A DNA stretch of 64,000 nt from Thermomonas paludicola (GCF_024498955.1 NZ_CP093311.1:2046001-2110000); one strand, 5' to 3'. Shown: positions 9,323 to 18,155, counted from the first letter of the stretch. The notes: generated by a model not told the origin, from the sequence alone. Numbers and translations are program-made.

Positions 9323-10960
9323 TTATTTCGTCGCCACCGGCACCAGCCGCAGGTCCTGGAAGTCGAAGCTGAAATCGGTCAGCGGCGACACCGGCTGCAT
9401 CCGCACCTCGCGGATCGCGCCATCGGCATCCAGCGAGAAATTGACGAAGGCATCGGCGTTCAGGCCGCGGTCGCGCCAGCGCACGATGAAACTGTCGTGC
9501 TGCCAGTGCTCGATGTCGCCCAGCAGCTCGGCGGTCTTGCCGAACTGCATCTCCAGCCCCTTCGCGCCCTGGCGGATGACGACGTCGCCGTACCACGGGT
9601 CGCGGTAGGTGCCGGCGTACTTCACCAGCGGCAGCGAGGGCTTGCTGGCCGTGTCGCGGGCGGCGACGTGCTTCTGCCAGTCGGCGTCGGCGTTGCCCTG
9701 CGATTTCTCGAAGGCGATGCCGTAGCCCTTCAGCCAGTCGTGGCCGCCGTTGCCCAGCATCATGTCCAGCGCTTCGTAGGTGATCGCATTGAAGGCGACG
9801 CCGACCTCGGCGCTGGTCAGCACCACCACGCCGATCTTCTCGTTGGGCAGCAGGGTCAGGCGCGACACCTGCCCCGGCCAGCCACCGGTGTGCCAGACCA
9901 GCTTGTGGCCGGCGTAATCGGACAGGTTCCAGCCCTGGCCGTAGCCCATCGCGTTCGGCGTCGCCGCGGCCAGTTCCGGGATGGAGGGCTTGCCGACCGG
10001 AATCGGCGTCAGCACCGTCCACATCTCGCGCTGGCGCTGCTCGGAGAACAGGCGCTTGCCGCCGCTGCCGGGAATCTCGCCGCCGGCCAGCTGCGCGTTC
10101 ATCCATTTGCTCAGGTCGTGCACGCTGGAATAGAGGCCGCCCGCGCCGGACACGTTGCGCCAGGTGGTGACGCCGACCGGGCGCAGGTCCTTGAAGTCGA
10201 ACTTGGCGTTGCCCACCGCCACGTTGTCGCCGGGCTTCAGGTCGTCGCCGTTGAAGCGCGTCTCGGTCATCCCCAGCGGTTGCCAGATGCGGGTTTGCAG
10301 GAACTGGCGGTACGACATGCCCGACGCTTCCTCGATCACCAGGCTGGCCACCCCGAACAGGATATTGTCGTAGGCGTACTGCTCGCGGAAGCCGCCGGTC
10401 AGCGGCACGTCCTTGAGCCGCTCGGCGACCTCGCGGCTGGAATACGTGGTGGTGGGCCAGTACAGCAGGTCGCCGGCGCCCAGGCTCAGGCCGCTGCGGT
10501 GCGCCAGCAGGTCGCGGATGCGCATCTCGCGGGTGACGTAGGCGTCGCTCATGCGGAACCACGGCAGGTGGTCGATGACCCGGTCGGTGGTCGCAAGCTT
10601 GCCGTCGTCCTGCAGGATGTTCAGCGCGGCCGCGGTGAACGCCTTGGTGTTGGACGCGATGGCGAACATGGTGTGTTCGTCCACTTTCGCGGGCTTGCCC
10701 AACTCGCGCACGCCGTAGCCTCGCGCCATCACCACCTGGCCGTCCTTGACGATGGCCACCGCCACGCCCGGCACGTCGAACTGCTTCTGCACCGCTTCGA
10801 CGTAGGTATCGAAGCGGGCCAGCCGCGCCGCATCCGGCAGCATCATCTGCAAGGGTGCCGCGGTATCGTCGATGCGCACCGGAGGCGCCTGCTGTGCCAG
10901 CACCGGCGCGGCGGTGGTCAAGGTCAGGGCCAGCGCGATGGCCAGCGTGGTGATGCGCAT
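9323..10960 (-). CDS. Secreted serine hydrolase, class C beta-lactamase/PBP-like, with C-terminal DUF3471-like domain
   Basis: This 545-residue protein starts with a signal peptide (cleavage likely after VLA at residue 22), so it acts in the periplasm. It has the class C fold motifs: SxxK as S103-N-T-K106, the YxN-type motif in YAYDN, and HTG in WHTGGWPG replacing KTG. The last 100 or so residues resemble the DUF3471 beta-rich domain often attached to such hydrolases. Family members include esterases, D-aminopeptidases and PBP-like enzymes; HTG rather than KTG argues against a true beta-lactamase (inference). The ATG at 10960 is supported by GGGAG 8 nt upstream. It lies just upstream of recQ. 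Confidence 0.88.
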   Translation of the reverse strand: MRITTLAIALALTLTTAAPVLAQQAPPVRIDDTAAPLQMMLPDAARLARFDTYVEAVQKQFDVPGVAVAIVKDGQVVMARGYGVRELGKPAKVDEHTMFAIASNTKAFTAAALNILQDDGKLATTDRVIDHLPWFRMSDAYVTREMRIRDLLAHRSGLSLGAGDLLYWPTTTYSSREVAERLKDVPLTGGFREQYAYDNILFGVASLVIEEASGMSYRQFLQTRIWQPLGMTETRFNGDDLKPGDNVAVGNAKFDFKDLRPVGVTTWRNVSGAGGLYSSVHDLSKWMNAQLAGGEIPGSGGKRLFSEQRQREMWTVLTPIPVGKPSIPELAAATPNAMGYGQGWNLSDYAGHKLVWHTGGWPGQVSRLTLLPNEKIGVVVLTSAEVGVAFNAITYEALDMMLGNGGHDWLKGYGIAFEKSQGNADADWQKHVAARDTASKPSLPLVKYAGTYRDPWYGDVVIRQGAKGLEMQFGKTAELLGDIEHWQHDSFIVRWRDRGLNADAFVNFSLDADGAIREVRMQPVSPLTDFSFDFQDLRLVPVATK

Positions 10961-11067
10961 GACGGACACTCCCAACGGTCGAAAGCGCCGAGTATGCCGG
11001 CGCCGGCGCCAGCACGCGATGCGCCATCGGTCACGCCTGCCCTCTCCCGCCGGGATGCGCGCACCCT

Positions 11068-11073
11068 GATAAT
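11068..11073 (+). promoter_or_regulatory. -10 box (GATAAT) 6 nt before ATG: leaderless promoter candidate
   Basis: GATAAT is followed by exactly six bases and then the ATG at 11080, which places the expected transcription start on the A of the start codon. No ribosome-binding site is visible. The same geometry occurs at 29229, 36980 and 49082. Confidence 0.55.
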
Positions 11074-11079
11074 GCGCGG

Positions 11080-12027
11080 ATGGCCGACTCCCACACCACC
11101 CGCGCGCTCTGGCAGATCCACTTCTGCGTGCTGCTGTGGGGTTTCACCGCGATCCTCGGGAAACTCATCACGCTGCCTGCACTGCCGCTGGTGTGGTGGC
11201 GGATGTTGCTGGTCGTCGCCGCGCTGGCGCTGCTGCCCAAGGTCTGGCGCGGGCTGGCGGCAATGCCGACCCGCACGCGCTGGGCCTATGCCGGCATCGG
11301 CGCGCTGGTGGCACTGCACTGGCTGACGTTCTACGGCGCCATCAAACTGGCCAACGCCTCGGTGGCCGCCACCTGCCTTGCCTTCGCCACCCCGATGACC
11401 GCGCTGGTGGAACCGCTGCTCACCCGCCAGCGCTTCCGTCCGGGCGACCTGCTGCTGGGCCTGGCCTCACTGCCCGGCATCTGGCTGGTGGTTGGCGGCG
11501 TTCCGGTGAACATGCACGCCGGGATCGTGGCCGGGGTTGCGTCGGCGGCGCTGGTGGCGCTGTTCGGCACCCTCAACAAGCGCATGGTGGATGCCGGCGA
11601 TCCCTTGACCGTCACCGCGCTGGAGCTCGGCGCAGGCACCCTGGTCCTGACCCTGCTTGCTCCGCTGATGCCGCGCCTGATCCCCGCGTTCGCCGGGCCG
11701 CTGCTGGTGCTGCCAACCGGCATGGACGCGCTGTGGATGCTGCTGCTGTCGATGGCCTGCACCCTGCTGCCATTCGCCTTGTGCCTGGTCGCGCTGCGCC
11801 ACCTGTCGGCGTTCACCGCGCAACTGTCGGTGAACCTGGAGCCGGTGTATGCCATCGTGCTGGCGGCGGTGCTGTTCCACGAGCAGCAGGAACTGACCGG
11901 CACGTTCTACCTGGGCGTGGCCATCATCCTCGGCGTGGTGTTCGCCCAGGGACTGCTGGCAAGCCGGCGCAAACCCGCCCATGCCGAGCAGATCGGCGTG
12001 AGCGAAACTCACCACGTCGCCGACTGA
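11080..12027 (+). CDS. EamA/DMT-superfamily transporter
   Basis: This 315-residue inner-membrane protein has about ten hydrophobic segments in two EamA repeats, the usual length and layout for drug/metabolite transporters such as RhaT- and YdcZ-like permeases. Hallmarks seen are FCVLLWGFTAILGK near the N-terminus, and LSAFTAQLSVNLEPVYAI in the second repeat, the typical conserved spot before the ninth helix. The substrate is unknown; amino acids or purine derivatives are common in the family. The start is fixed by the ATG 6 nt after a GATAAT box. It is followed after 25 bp by exeA on the same strand. Confidence 0.9.
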   Translation: MADSHTTRALWQIHFCVLLWGFTAILGKLITLPALPLVWWRMLLVVAALALLPKVWRGLAAMPTRTRWAYAGIGALVALHWLTFYGAIKLANASVAATCLAFATPMTALVEPLLTRQRFRPGDLLLGLASLPGIWLVVGGVPVNMHAGIVAGVASAALVALFGTLNKRMVDAGDPLTVTALELGAGTLVLTLLAPLMPRLIPAFAGPLLVLPTGMDALWMLLLSMACTLLPFALCLVALRHLSAFTAQLSVNLEPVYAIVLAAVLFHEQQELTGTFYLGVAIILGVVFAQGLLASRRKPAHAEQIGVSETHHVAD

Positions 12028-12052
12028 CGCCAAGACATGGCAGGCTAGGCGA

Positions 12053-13654
12053 ATGTATCTGCGCTACTACGGCCTCAACGAGCCGCCCTTTTCCATCACC
12101 CCGGACCCGCGCTTCGTGCATCTGAGCGAGCGCCACCGGGACGCCTTGGCCCACCTGCTGTTCGGCATCGACAAGGGCGGCAGCGGCGGCTTCGTGCAGT
12201 TGACCGGCGAGGTCGGCACCGGCAAGACCACGCTCAGCCGCCTGCTGCTGGAACAACTGCCGGAGCACGCGCGCATCGCGCTGGTCCTGAACCCCCGCCA
12301 GAACGCGATCGAATTGCTGGAAACCATCTGCGAGGAGCTGCGCCTCGACATCGACGGCAAGCGCGGCAGCAGCAAGGCGCTGATCGACACGCTCAACGCG
12401 TTCCTGCTGGATGCCTATGCCCACGGCCTGCGCGTGGTGGTGTTGATCGACGAAGCGCAAAACCTGCCAGCGGAGACCCTGGAACAGGTGCGCTTGCTGA
12501 CCAACCTGGAAACCGATACCCAAAAGCTCCTGCAGGTGCTGCTGCTGGGTCAGCCCGAACTGCGCACGCTGCTGGCGCGCCCGGAACTGCGCCAGCTGGC
12601 GCAGCGCATCACCGCACGCTTCCACCTGCAACCCCTGGATGCGCGCGAAGCCGACGCCTACCTGCGCCATCGCTGGCGCGTTGCGGGCGGCACGCGTTTC
12701 CCGTTCGATGCCAAGGCGGTGCAGCGCCTGCACCAGCGCGCCGGCGGCGTGCCGCGCCTGCTCAACGTGATCGCCGAGCGTGCGTTGCTGGCTGGATATG
12801 CGCGCGACGCCATCAGCATCGATGCCAGGCTGGTGGATCTTGCAGCCGACGAAGTGCTGCCACCCAAGCTGACGCCGCACCGGCACGGCGCGTGGCTTGC
12901 GGCGATCGGCGGCGTGCTCGCCCTTGGCCTGCTGGCGCTGTGGTGGCGTGGCCACCGCGCTGCATCCCCCTTGCCCGCGCCACCCGTTGCCGCCGCCCGG
13001 CAGGGCGCTTCCGGCATCGCTGCCACGCACAGCGCAAACCCCGATGCCGCAGCACTTGCGCGACTGCTCGCCAACCAGGCCAACACGCTGGTACCGGCAT
13101 GGCAGCAGCTGCTGGGGCTGTGGTCGCTGCCCGCAGATGCCGTCACCATCGACCCCGCCGGCCCCTGCACGCCGGCAGGCACGCAGCCGGAACTGCACTG
13201 CGTGCAGGGCCGCGCGCGGCTGGACACGTTGACGGCGGTGGATCGGCCACTGCTCCTGCATCTGCGCGAAGGCGGCGCCGAGGCGTGGGCGCTGCTGCTG
13301 GGCGCCGACGCCCGCAACGTGCGCCTGCGCATCGGCGCGCAAACGATCCACGTGGATCGCCTGCTGCTGCAGGCACACTGGGACGGCAGCTATGCCGGCC
13401 TGTGGCGCGGCCCGGCGATGCTGGAGACGCCGCCGATGCCCGGCAACAGCGGCCCCACGGTGGATTGGCTGTGGCTGCGCGTCCTGCCCGATGCGGCCAC
13501 ACCGGGCGCGCCCTACAACGCGACGTTGCGCAGTGCGGTGCGCGACGTGCAAAACGCGCGCGGCTTGCCGAGCGACGGCATTGCCGGTTCGTTGACCTTG
13601 ATGGCACTGGCCAACGGCCTGCCCGGCCCGCACCTGCTGCGGGCGCTGGAGTAA
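12053..13654 (+). CDS. exeA: ExeA/GspA-type AAA ATPase with peptidoglycan-binding domain
   Basis: This 533-residue inner-membrane protein starts MYLRYYGL, typical of ExeA. It has an N-terminal AAA ATPase with Walker A GEVGTGKTT (52-60) and Walker B VLIDEAQ near residue 130. One membrane helix follows at about 282-301. The periplasmic part ends in a PG_binding_1-like helix bundle (RSAVRDVQNARGLPSDG). In Aeromonas, ExeA with ExeB uses ATP to help the type II secretin insert through peptidoglycan. gspB follows 5 bp downstream. No other type II secretion gene is in the window, so the partner secretin must be elsewhere. Confidence 0.92.
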   Translation: MYLRYYGLNEPPFSITPDPRFVHLSERHRDALAHLLFGIDKGGSGGFVQLTGEVGTGKTTLSRLLLEQLPEHARIALVLNPRQNAIELLETICEELRLDIDGKRGSSKALIDTLNAFLLDAYAHGLRVVVLIDEAQNLPAETLEQVRLLTNLETDTQKLLQVLLLGQPELRTLLARPELRQLAQRITARFHLQPLDAREADAYLRHRWRVAGGTRFPFDAKAVQRLHQRAGGVPRLLNVIAERALLAGYARDAISIDARLVDLAADEVLPPKLTPHRHGAWLAAIGGVLALGLLALWWRGHRAASPLPAPPVAAARQGASGIAATHSANPDAAALARLLANQANTLVPAWQQLLGLWSLPADAVTIDPAGPCTPAGTQPELHCVQGRARLDTLTAVDRPLLLHLREGGAEAWALLLGADARNVRLRIGAQTIHVDRLLLQAHWDGSYAGLWRGPAMLETPPMPGNSGPTVDWLWLRVLPDAATPGAPYNATLRSAVRDVQNARGLPSDGIAGSLTLMALANGLPGPHLLRALE

Positions 13655-13659
13655 TTGCG

Positions 13660-14289
13660 ATGTCGCTGATCCTGGAAGCCCTGCGCAAATCCGAGGCCGA
13701 ACGCCGCCGTGACAGCGCACCCGACGTGGCGCTGGAGCTGCCACCCGCGCCGCCACGCACGCGCCGCGTCGTGCCAGCCTGGCTGTGGCCGGCGCTGGCG
13801 CTGGCGCTGGCGCTGGCGGGCGGCATCGTTCTGGCCGCGCTGCGCGACTGGCCAACCGCAGGCGAGACCGCGCCGGGCAGCGTCGACGCAACGCCTGCCC
13901 CTGCGCCGGCACTCCGCGATCAGGCACCACCGCCGCCGGCTCCCGCCGTGGTGCCGCGCGCCATGCCGCGCCCATCGCCTGTGGTTGCCATGCCGGCGAG
14001 CACGCTCCCGCCGCCTCCAACCCCAAGTTTGCAGGCCCCGCCGCGGGCCCAGCCCGCAGCACCGCCCGCAAGCGACAACGACGCGCCCGACATCGCGGCC
14101 ACTGCGCTGCCGCCGGTCAAGCTGAGCATGCATATGTGGGATGCCGACCCGGCCAGGCGCTTCGTGATCCTCGATGGCCAGCGGATGGGCGAAGGCGACC
14201 GCGCCGGCGGCATCGAAGTCATCAGCATCGACCGCAAGGGCGTGCTGATCCAACGCAACGGACAACGCGCACGGGTACCGATCCAGTGA
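13660..14289 (+). CDS. gspB: GspB/ExeB-like general secretion pathway protein B
   Basis: This 209-residue bitopic membrane protein starts MSLILEALRKSEAERRR, the standard GspB opening. It has one transmembrane helix at about residues 41-60, a Pro/Ala-rich periplasmic linker (about 65-145), and a C-terminal GspB domain of about 60 residues (HMWDADPARRF, then VISIDRKGVLI). It should pair with ExeA in positioning the type II secretin. It begins 5 bp after exeA and its stop overlaps the next start in GTGA, so the three genes form a tight operon. Confidence 0.9.
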   Translation: MSLILEALRKSEAERRRDSAPDVALELPPAPPRTRRVVPAWLWPALALALALAGGIVLAALRDWPTAGETAPGSVDATPAPAPALRDQAPPPPAPAVVPRAMPRPSPVVAMPASTLPPPPTPSLQAPPRAQPAAPPASDNDAPDIAATALPPVKLSMHMWDADPARRFVILDGQRMGEGDRAGGIEVISIDRKGVLIQRNGQRARVPIQ

Positions 14290-14513
14290 CCAACCTGCAG
14301 CACATCGATTTCGAACTCGACCGCGACTTCGTCGAACTCAACCAGCTGCTGAAGCTGGCTGGCCTGTGCGATTCCGGCGGTGCCGGCAAGCAGCTGGTGG
14401 CCAGCGGCGCGGTGTTCGTCGATGGGCGGGTGGAACATCGCAGGACCGCCAAGATCCGCGCCGGGCAAACGGTTGCGGTTGGCCATGTCGAAATCCGCAT
14501 TCGCCCGCAATGA
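14286..14513 (+). CDS. Small S4-domain RNA-binding protein (YbcJ-like)
   Basis: This 75-residue protein consists of a single S4 RNA-binding fold with the YbcJ pattern LNQLLKLAGLCDSGG followed by VDGRVEHRR. The start is a GTG at 14286 that overlaps the gspB stop by four bases (GTGA), implying translational coupling. In E. coli YbcJ is a structured-RNA-binding protein of undefined role. Its presence in a secretion operon is probably a matter of convenience rather than function (inference). Confidence 0.83.
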   Translation: MTNLQHIDFELDRDFVELNQLLKLAGLCDSGGAGKQLVASGAVFVDGRVEHRRTAKIRAGQTVAVGHVEIRIRPQ

Positions 14514-14612
14514 GATTTCCCCGGGCCGTGTGAGATTCCCGGCGCTGCCGCGAATCATGGTGGCAAGAGGCGCACACGACGCGCCGGTGATTCCACGGAG
14601 ACCATCGCCACC

Positions 14613-15113
14613 ATGACCGAGAACGGCGCCCACGCCTGCTTCAGCAAGCTGTTGCAGCAACACGGCGGCATCGTGTTCAAAGTCGCCAACACGTACGCGC
14701 GCGGCAACGAGGACCGCGCCGACCTGGCGCAGGAAATCGCCGCACAGCTCTGGCGTGCCTGGCCGACCTACGACCCGGCGCGCAGCGTGACCACCTGGAT
14801 GTACCGAATCGCCCTGAACGTGGCGATCTCGCACGTGCGCAGCACCCACGTGCGACTGCGCCATGACGCGGTGCCGCTGGATGACTCTCTGCACGACATG
14901 GCGGATGGCAACGCCGCCAACCATGAGACCGAACAGCATCTGCGCCTGTTGCAGCAGTTCATCGCCCGGCAACCGCCACTGGATCGCGCGCTGCTGCTGC
15001 TCTACCTGGAAGAACGCAACCAACGCGAGATCGCCGAGATCCTCGGCATCAGCGAAAGCAATGTCTCCACCAAGATCGGGCGCCTGAAGCAGCGCATCCG
15101 CAACGACCTCTGA
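14613..15113 (+). CDS. RNA polymerase sigma-70 family (ECF-type) factor
   Basis: This 166-residue protein has the two-domain ECF layout: a sigma region 2 (ARGNEDRADLAQEIA, then TTWMYRIALNVA) and a sigma region 4 helix-turn-helix (NQREIAEILGISESNVSTKIGRLKQRI). It would direct RNA polymerase to an unknown alternative promoter set. The ATG is preceded by ACGGAGACC about 10 nt upstream. Eight bases downstream begins a small membrane-protein gene that is the natural candidate for its regulator, although that protein lacks recognisable anti-sigma motifs. Confidence 0.9.
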   Translation: MTENGAHACFSKLLQQHGGIVFKVANTYARGNEDRADLAQEIAAQLWRAWPTYDPARSVTTWMYRIALNVAISHVRSTHVRLRHDAVPLDDSLHDMADGNAANHETEQHLRLLQQFIARQPPLDRALLLLYLEERNQREIAEILGISESNVSTKIGRLKQRIRNDL

Positions 15114-15121
15114 GCACACGC

Positions 15122-15793
15122 ATGGACATCATCATGGAACTCGACGACTTCAAATCCGCCTGGCAGACCCTGGACCAGCGCCTGCAGCTCAACAACGCGC
15201 TGAAGCTGCACGAACTGCGCGAACGAACCCTGGCAAGGACCCGCGGCAGCCTGCGCCCGATCTACTGGGGGCAGATTGCGCAGATCCTGCTGATCGGCGT
15301 GCCGGCCATCGTTCTTGCCGGCGCGCTTTGGATGAGCAAACCGGCATTCGTCTCGGTGATCGTGGCGGGCGTGGCACTGCACCTCTATGGCGTGCTGACG
15401 ATCATCGCGGCAGGGGTGGTGCTGGGCCAACTTGCGAAGATCGACCATGCCGCGCCAGTCGTGGACATCCAGAAGCAGCTTGCGCGCACGCGCACGCTCT
15501 ACGTGCGCAGCGGGATGATCGCCGGCCTGCCCTGGTGGTTCCTGTGGGTGCCGATCCTGATGGCGTTGGCCGGCCTGGGCGATGTGGACCTGCTGCAGCG
15601 TGCGCCGCTGATGGTCTGGGGCGGCCTGGGCGTGGGCATGCTGGGACTGATGCTCACATTCCAGTTCCATCACTGGGCACGCAAGCCCGAGCGCGCCCGC
15701 TTCGGCCGCCTGATGGACGACAGCCTGACCGGCAGCAGCCTGCGCAAAGCCATCGCGCAACTGCAGGAAGTGCAGCGCTTCGAGCAGGACTGA
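15122..15793 (+). CDS. Membrane protein of unknown function behind sigma factor
   Basis: This 223-residue protein has an N-terminal cytosolic amphipathic region (ELDDFKSAWQTLDQRL) and four predicted membrane segments, the first two around residues 45-100 and the last two around 140-180, then a short charged C-terminus. It follows the sigma factor gene by 8 bp, as anti-sigma factors do, and the N-terminal helical stretch could in principle bind a sigma factor. No zinc-finger HxxxCxxC motif is seen, so an anti-sigma role is only a hypothesis. Start codon choice between 15122 and the in-frame ATG at 15134 is uncertain. Confidence 0.8.
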   Translation: MDIIMELDDFKSAWQTLDQRLQLNNALKLHELRERTLARTRGSLRPIYWGQIAQILLIGVPAIVLAGALWMSKPAFVSVIVAGVALHLYGVLTIIAAGVVLGQLAKIDHAAPVVDIQKQLARTRTLYVRSGMIAGLPWWFLWVPILMALAGLGDVDLLQRAPLMVWGGLGVGMLGLMLTFQFHHWARKPERARFGRLMDDSLTGSSLRKAIAQLQEVQRFEQD

Positions 15794-15873
15794 GCCGCGC
15801 CGGAGAATACCCGCTGTCCCACCGCACGCGCTGCCTGCGTTTACCATCGTCATGGGTTCGACGAGATGCTGCG

Positions 15874-16425
15874 ATGACGATAGTGGCACTGCTTGCAATC
15901 ACCATCCTGGCGCTGTGGGGCGCAGCGGCGTTCAATACGCTGGTGCGACTGCGCAACCAGTTGCGCACGGCATGGGCAGACATCGACGTGCAATTGCAAC
16001 GCCGGCATGACCTGGTCCCGCAACTGGTGGAAGCGGTCAAGGGCTACGCCGCACACGAGCGTGCCACGCTGGAAGCGGTCACCGAGCTGCGCGCACACGC
16101 GCTGTCAGCACGCGGCGCGGCAAGCCAAGGCACGGCAGAGACCGCACTGGAACAGGCACTGGGCCGTCTGATCGCGCTGCGCGAGGCCTATCCGGAACTC
16201 AAGGCCAGCGAGAACTTCGCCCAACTTTCGTCCGCGCTGGTCACTGTGGAAGAACATCTCCAGTACGCGCGCCGCTTCTACAACGGCGCGGTGCGCGACT
16301 ACAACGATGCCACCCAGCGCCTGCCAGACCTGCTGATTGCGCGAAGCTTCGGCTTTTCCGCAGCCGAGTTCTTCCAGGCCGACGACGGCAGCCGCGCCGC
16401 GCCGGCCGTGGCGCTGGCGCCATGA
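15874..16425 (+). CDS. lemA: LemA-family membrane-anchored protein
   Basis: This 183-residue protein has one N-terminal membrane helix (residues 3-20) and a helical-bundle domain with LemA hallmarks: RNQLRTAWADIDVQLQRR, HDLVPQLVEAVKGYA, and ASENFAQLSSALVTVEEHLQYARRFYN split over residues 110-140. LemA proteins occur in many bacteria next to DUF2207/TPM-domain proteins; the molecular role is unknown. The stop overlaps the next start in ATGA, showing coupling with the DUF2207 gene. The ORF is open far upstream, but homology starts at the ATG at 15874. Confidence 0.92.
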   Translation: MTIVALLAITILALWGAAAFNTLVRLRNQLRTAWADIDVQLQRRHDLVPQLVEAVKGYAAHERATLEAVTELRAHALSARGAASQGTAETALEQALGRLIALREAYPELKASENFAQLSSALVTVEEHLQYARRFYNGAVRDYNDATQRLPDLLIARSFGFSAAEFFQADDGSRAAPAVALAP

Positions 16426-18149
16426 AGGCCAGGCTGCTGTCGCTGATCGTGCCATGCCTGTTGCTGGCGCTTCCGGCGCGCGCGCAGGAACGCATCCTGT
16501 CGTATGACAGCGACGTGGCGGTGAACGCCGACGGCAGCATGGACGTGGAAGAACACATCCGCGTGCGCGCTGAAGGCAACCAGATCCGCCGCGGCATCTA
16601 CCGCGACTTTCCCACCCGCTACCGCGATCGCCACGGCAATCGCGTGGTGGTCGATTTCCAGGTGAAAAACGTGCTGCGCGACGGCCACAGCGAGCCGTGG
16701 TTCACCGAGACCATGAGCAACGGCGTGCGCGTCAACACCGGCAATGACGACTTCCTGCCAGTGCCAGCCGAGTACACCTACACCCTGCGCTATCACACCA
16801 CCCGACAGCTCGGCTTCTTCGCTGCCCATGACGAGCTGTACTGGAACGCGATCGGCACCGGCTGGGCGTTCCCCATCGAAACCGGCAGCGTCGATGTGCG
16901 CCTGCCGCAGGCGGTGCCGGTGGAACGCATGCAAGCCGAGGGTTATACCGGCGCGCAAGGGGACAGCAGCCAGCACTACAGCGCCACCCTGCCCGCACCC
17001 GGCCAGGCACGCTGGGAGCTGACCCAACCCCTGGCATCGCAACAGGGGCTGACCATCGTGCTCGGTTTCCCCAAGGGCGTCGTGACCGCACCCACTTCGA
17101 CACAGCGACTGCAGTGGCTGCTGAAGGACAACCGTGGCGTATTGATCGCGCTGGCCAGCCTGCTGCTGATGGTCGCCTATGCGGTGCAGCGCTGGCGGCA
17201 AGTGGGCCGCGACCCCGCGCCCGGCGTCATCATCGCCCGCTACAACCCGCCCGAGGGCTATTCCCCGGCGGCACTGCGCTTCATCCGGCGGATGCGCGCA
17301 GATACCCGCTGCGTCACCTCGGACCTGCTGTCGCTGGCCGTGCGCGGCCTGGTCACCATTGAGCGCGACAAGCACTTCCTCAGCGACGACTGGACGCTGC
17401 AGCGCACGCGGCAGACGGCGGATGACGCGCTGCCCGGCTCGCAACGCGTCCTGCTGGGCGGGCTGTTCCGGGCCGGCGACACGCTCACGCTGGAAACCGG
17501 GAACCACAGCATTCTGCAATTGGCAACCGCGGCGCAGACCAGGATCCTGGAGGCAACGTATGCGGGGCGCATGTTCAAGCGCAACGCGGGCAGCACCGGC
17601 ATCGCATTCCTCATTGGCGCCACCGGCATCGGGCTGGCGCTGTTCCATGCCGATGGCGGCGGGATTCCGCTGATCATCGGCATTGGCGTGTTGATGCTGA
17701 TCGCCCTGTTCGTGCTGGGCAGCGTCATCCCGGCCCCGACGCCCGAAGGCCGCAAGCTGCTGGACGACATCGAAGGGCTCAAGCTGTACCTCGGCGTGGC
17801 CGAGCGCGAAGCACTTGCGCGCCTGCAGGGCCCGGATGCACCGCCGCAATTGAACGCCGAGCGGTATCAGTTCCTGCTGCCCTACGCGGTGGCCCTGGAC
17901 GTGGAAGAGGCCTGGACCGAGAAATTCACGCTGGCAGTCGGCGCCACGGCAGCGGCGGCGGCGACCTCCAACATCGACTGGTATCGCGGCAGCGGCATCT
18001 CCAGCCTCAACCAGCTCAGCAGTGCCATCGGCAGCAGCCTCAGCTCGCAGATCGCCTCTGCCTCCACGCCGCCTGGCAGCTCGTCCGGCGGCGGTGGCGG
18101 CGGCTCGTCCGGCGGCGGTGGCGGTGGCGGGGGTGGGGGCGGCCGTTAA
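16422..18149 (+). CDS. DUF2207 membrane protein with glycine-rich tail
   Basis: This 575-residue protein opens with a signal peptide (cleavage after ARA, about residue 21). A beta-rich periplasmic DUF2207 domain (about 25-220) with RRGIYRDFPTRYRD follows. There is a membrane helix near residue 235-255, a cytoplasmic part, two further helices near 385-430, and a C-terminal tail that is almost pure Gly/Ser (about the last 25 residues). DUF2207 proteins (YciQ type) regularly accompany LemA; the function of the pair is unknown. It overlaps lemA by four bases and is convergent, six bases apart, with the lipoprotein gene. Confidence 0.9.
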   Translation: MKARLLSLIVPCLLLALPARAQERILSYDSDVAVNADGSMDVEEHIRVRAEGNQIRRGIYRDFPTRYRDRHGNRVVVDFQVKNVLRDGHSEPWFTETMSNGVRVNTGNDDFLPVPAEYTYTLRYHTTRQLGFFAAHDELYWNAIGTGWAFPIETGSVDVRLPQAVPVERMQAEGYTGAQGDSSQHYSATLPAPGQARWELTQPLASQQGLTIVLGFPKGVVTAPTSTQRLQWLLKDNRGVLIALASLLLMVAYAVQRWRQVGRDPAPGVIIARYNPPEGYSPAALRFIRRMRADTRCVTSDLLSLAVRGLVTIERDKHFLSDDWTLQRTRQTADDALPGSQRVLLGGLFRAGDTLTLETGNHSILQLATAAQTRILEATYAGRMFKRNAGSTGIAFLIGATGIGLALFHADGGGIPLIIGIGVLMLIALFVLGSVIPAPTPEGRKLLDDIEGLKLYLGVAEREALARLQGPDAPPQLNAERYQFLLPYAVALDVEEAWTEKFTLAVGATAAAAATSNIDWYRGSGISSLNQLSSAIGSSLSSQIASASTPPGSSSGGGGGGSSGGGGGGGGGGGR

Positions 18150-18155
18150 AACCGA

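Noticed and set aside
9062..11326. Plus-strand frame of 754 codons opposite recQ and the serine hydrolase
   Set aside because: Antisense shadow; both minus-strand genes have full domain sets and the plus product has none.
11924..14071. Minus-strand frame of 715 codons opposite exeA and gspB
   Set aside because: Arg/Ala/Gln-rich shadow without a domain; the plus-strand genes are well supported.
18070..18146. Gly/Ser-coding GGC-rich stretch considered as a mobile or regulatory repeat
   Set aside because: It is in frame with the DUF2207 gene and matches the glycine-rich tails common in that family, so it is treated as part of the protein.
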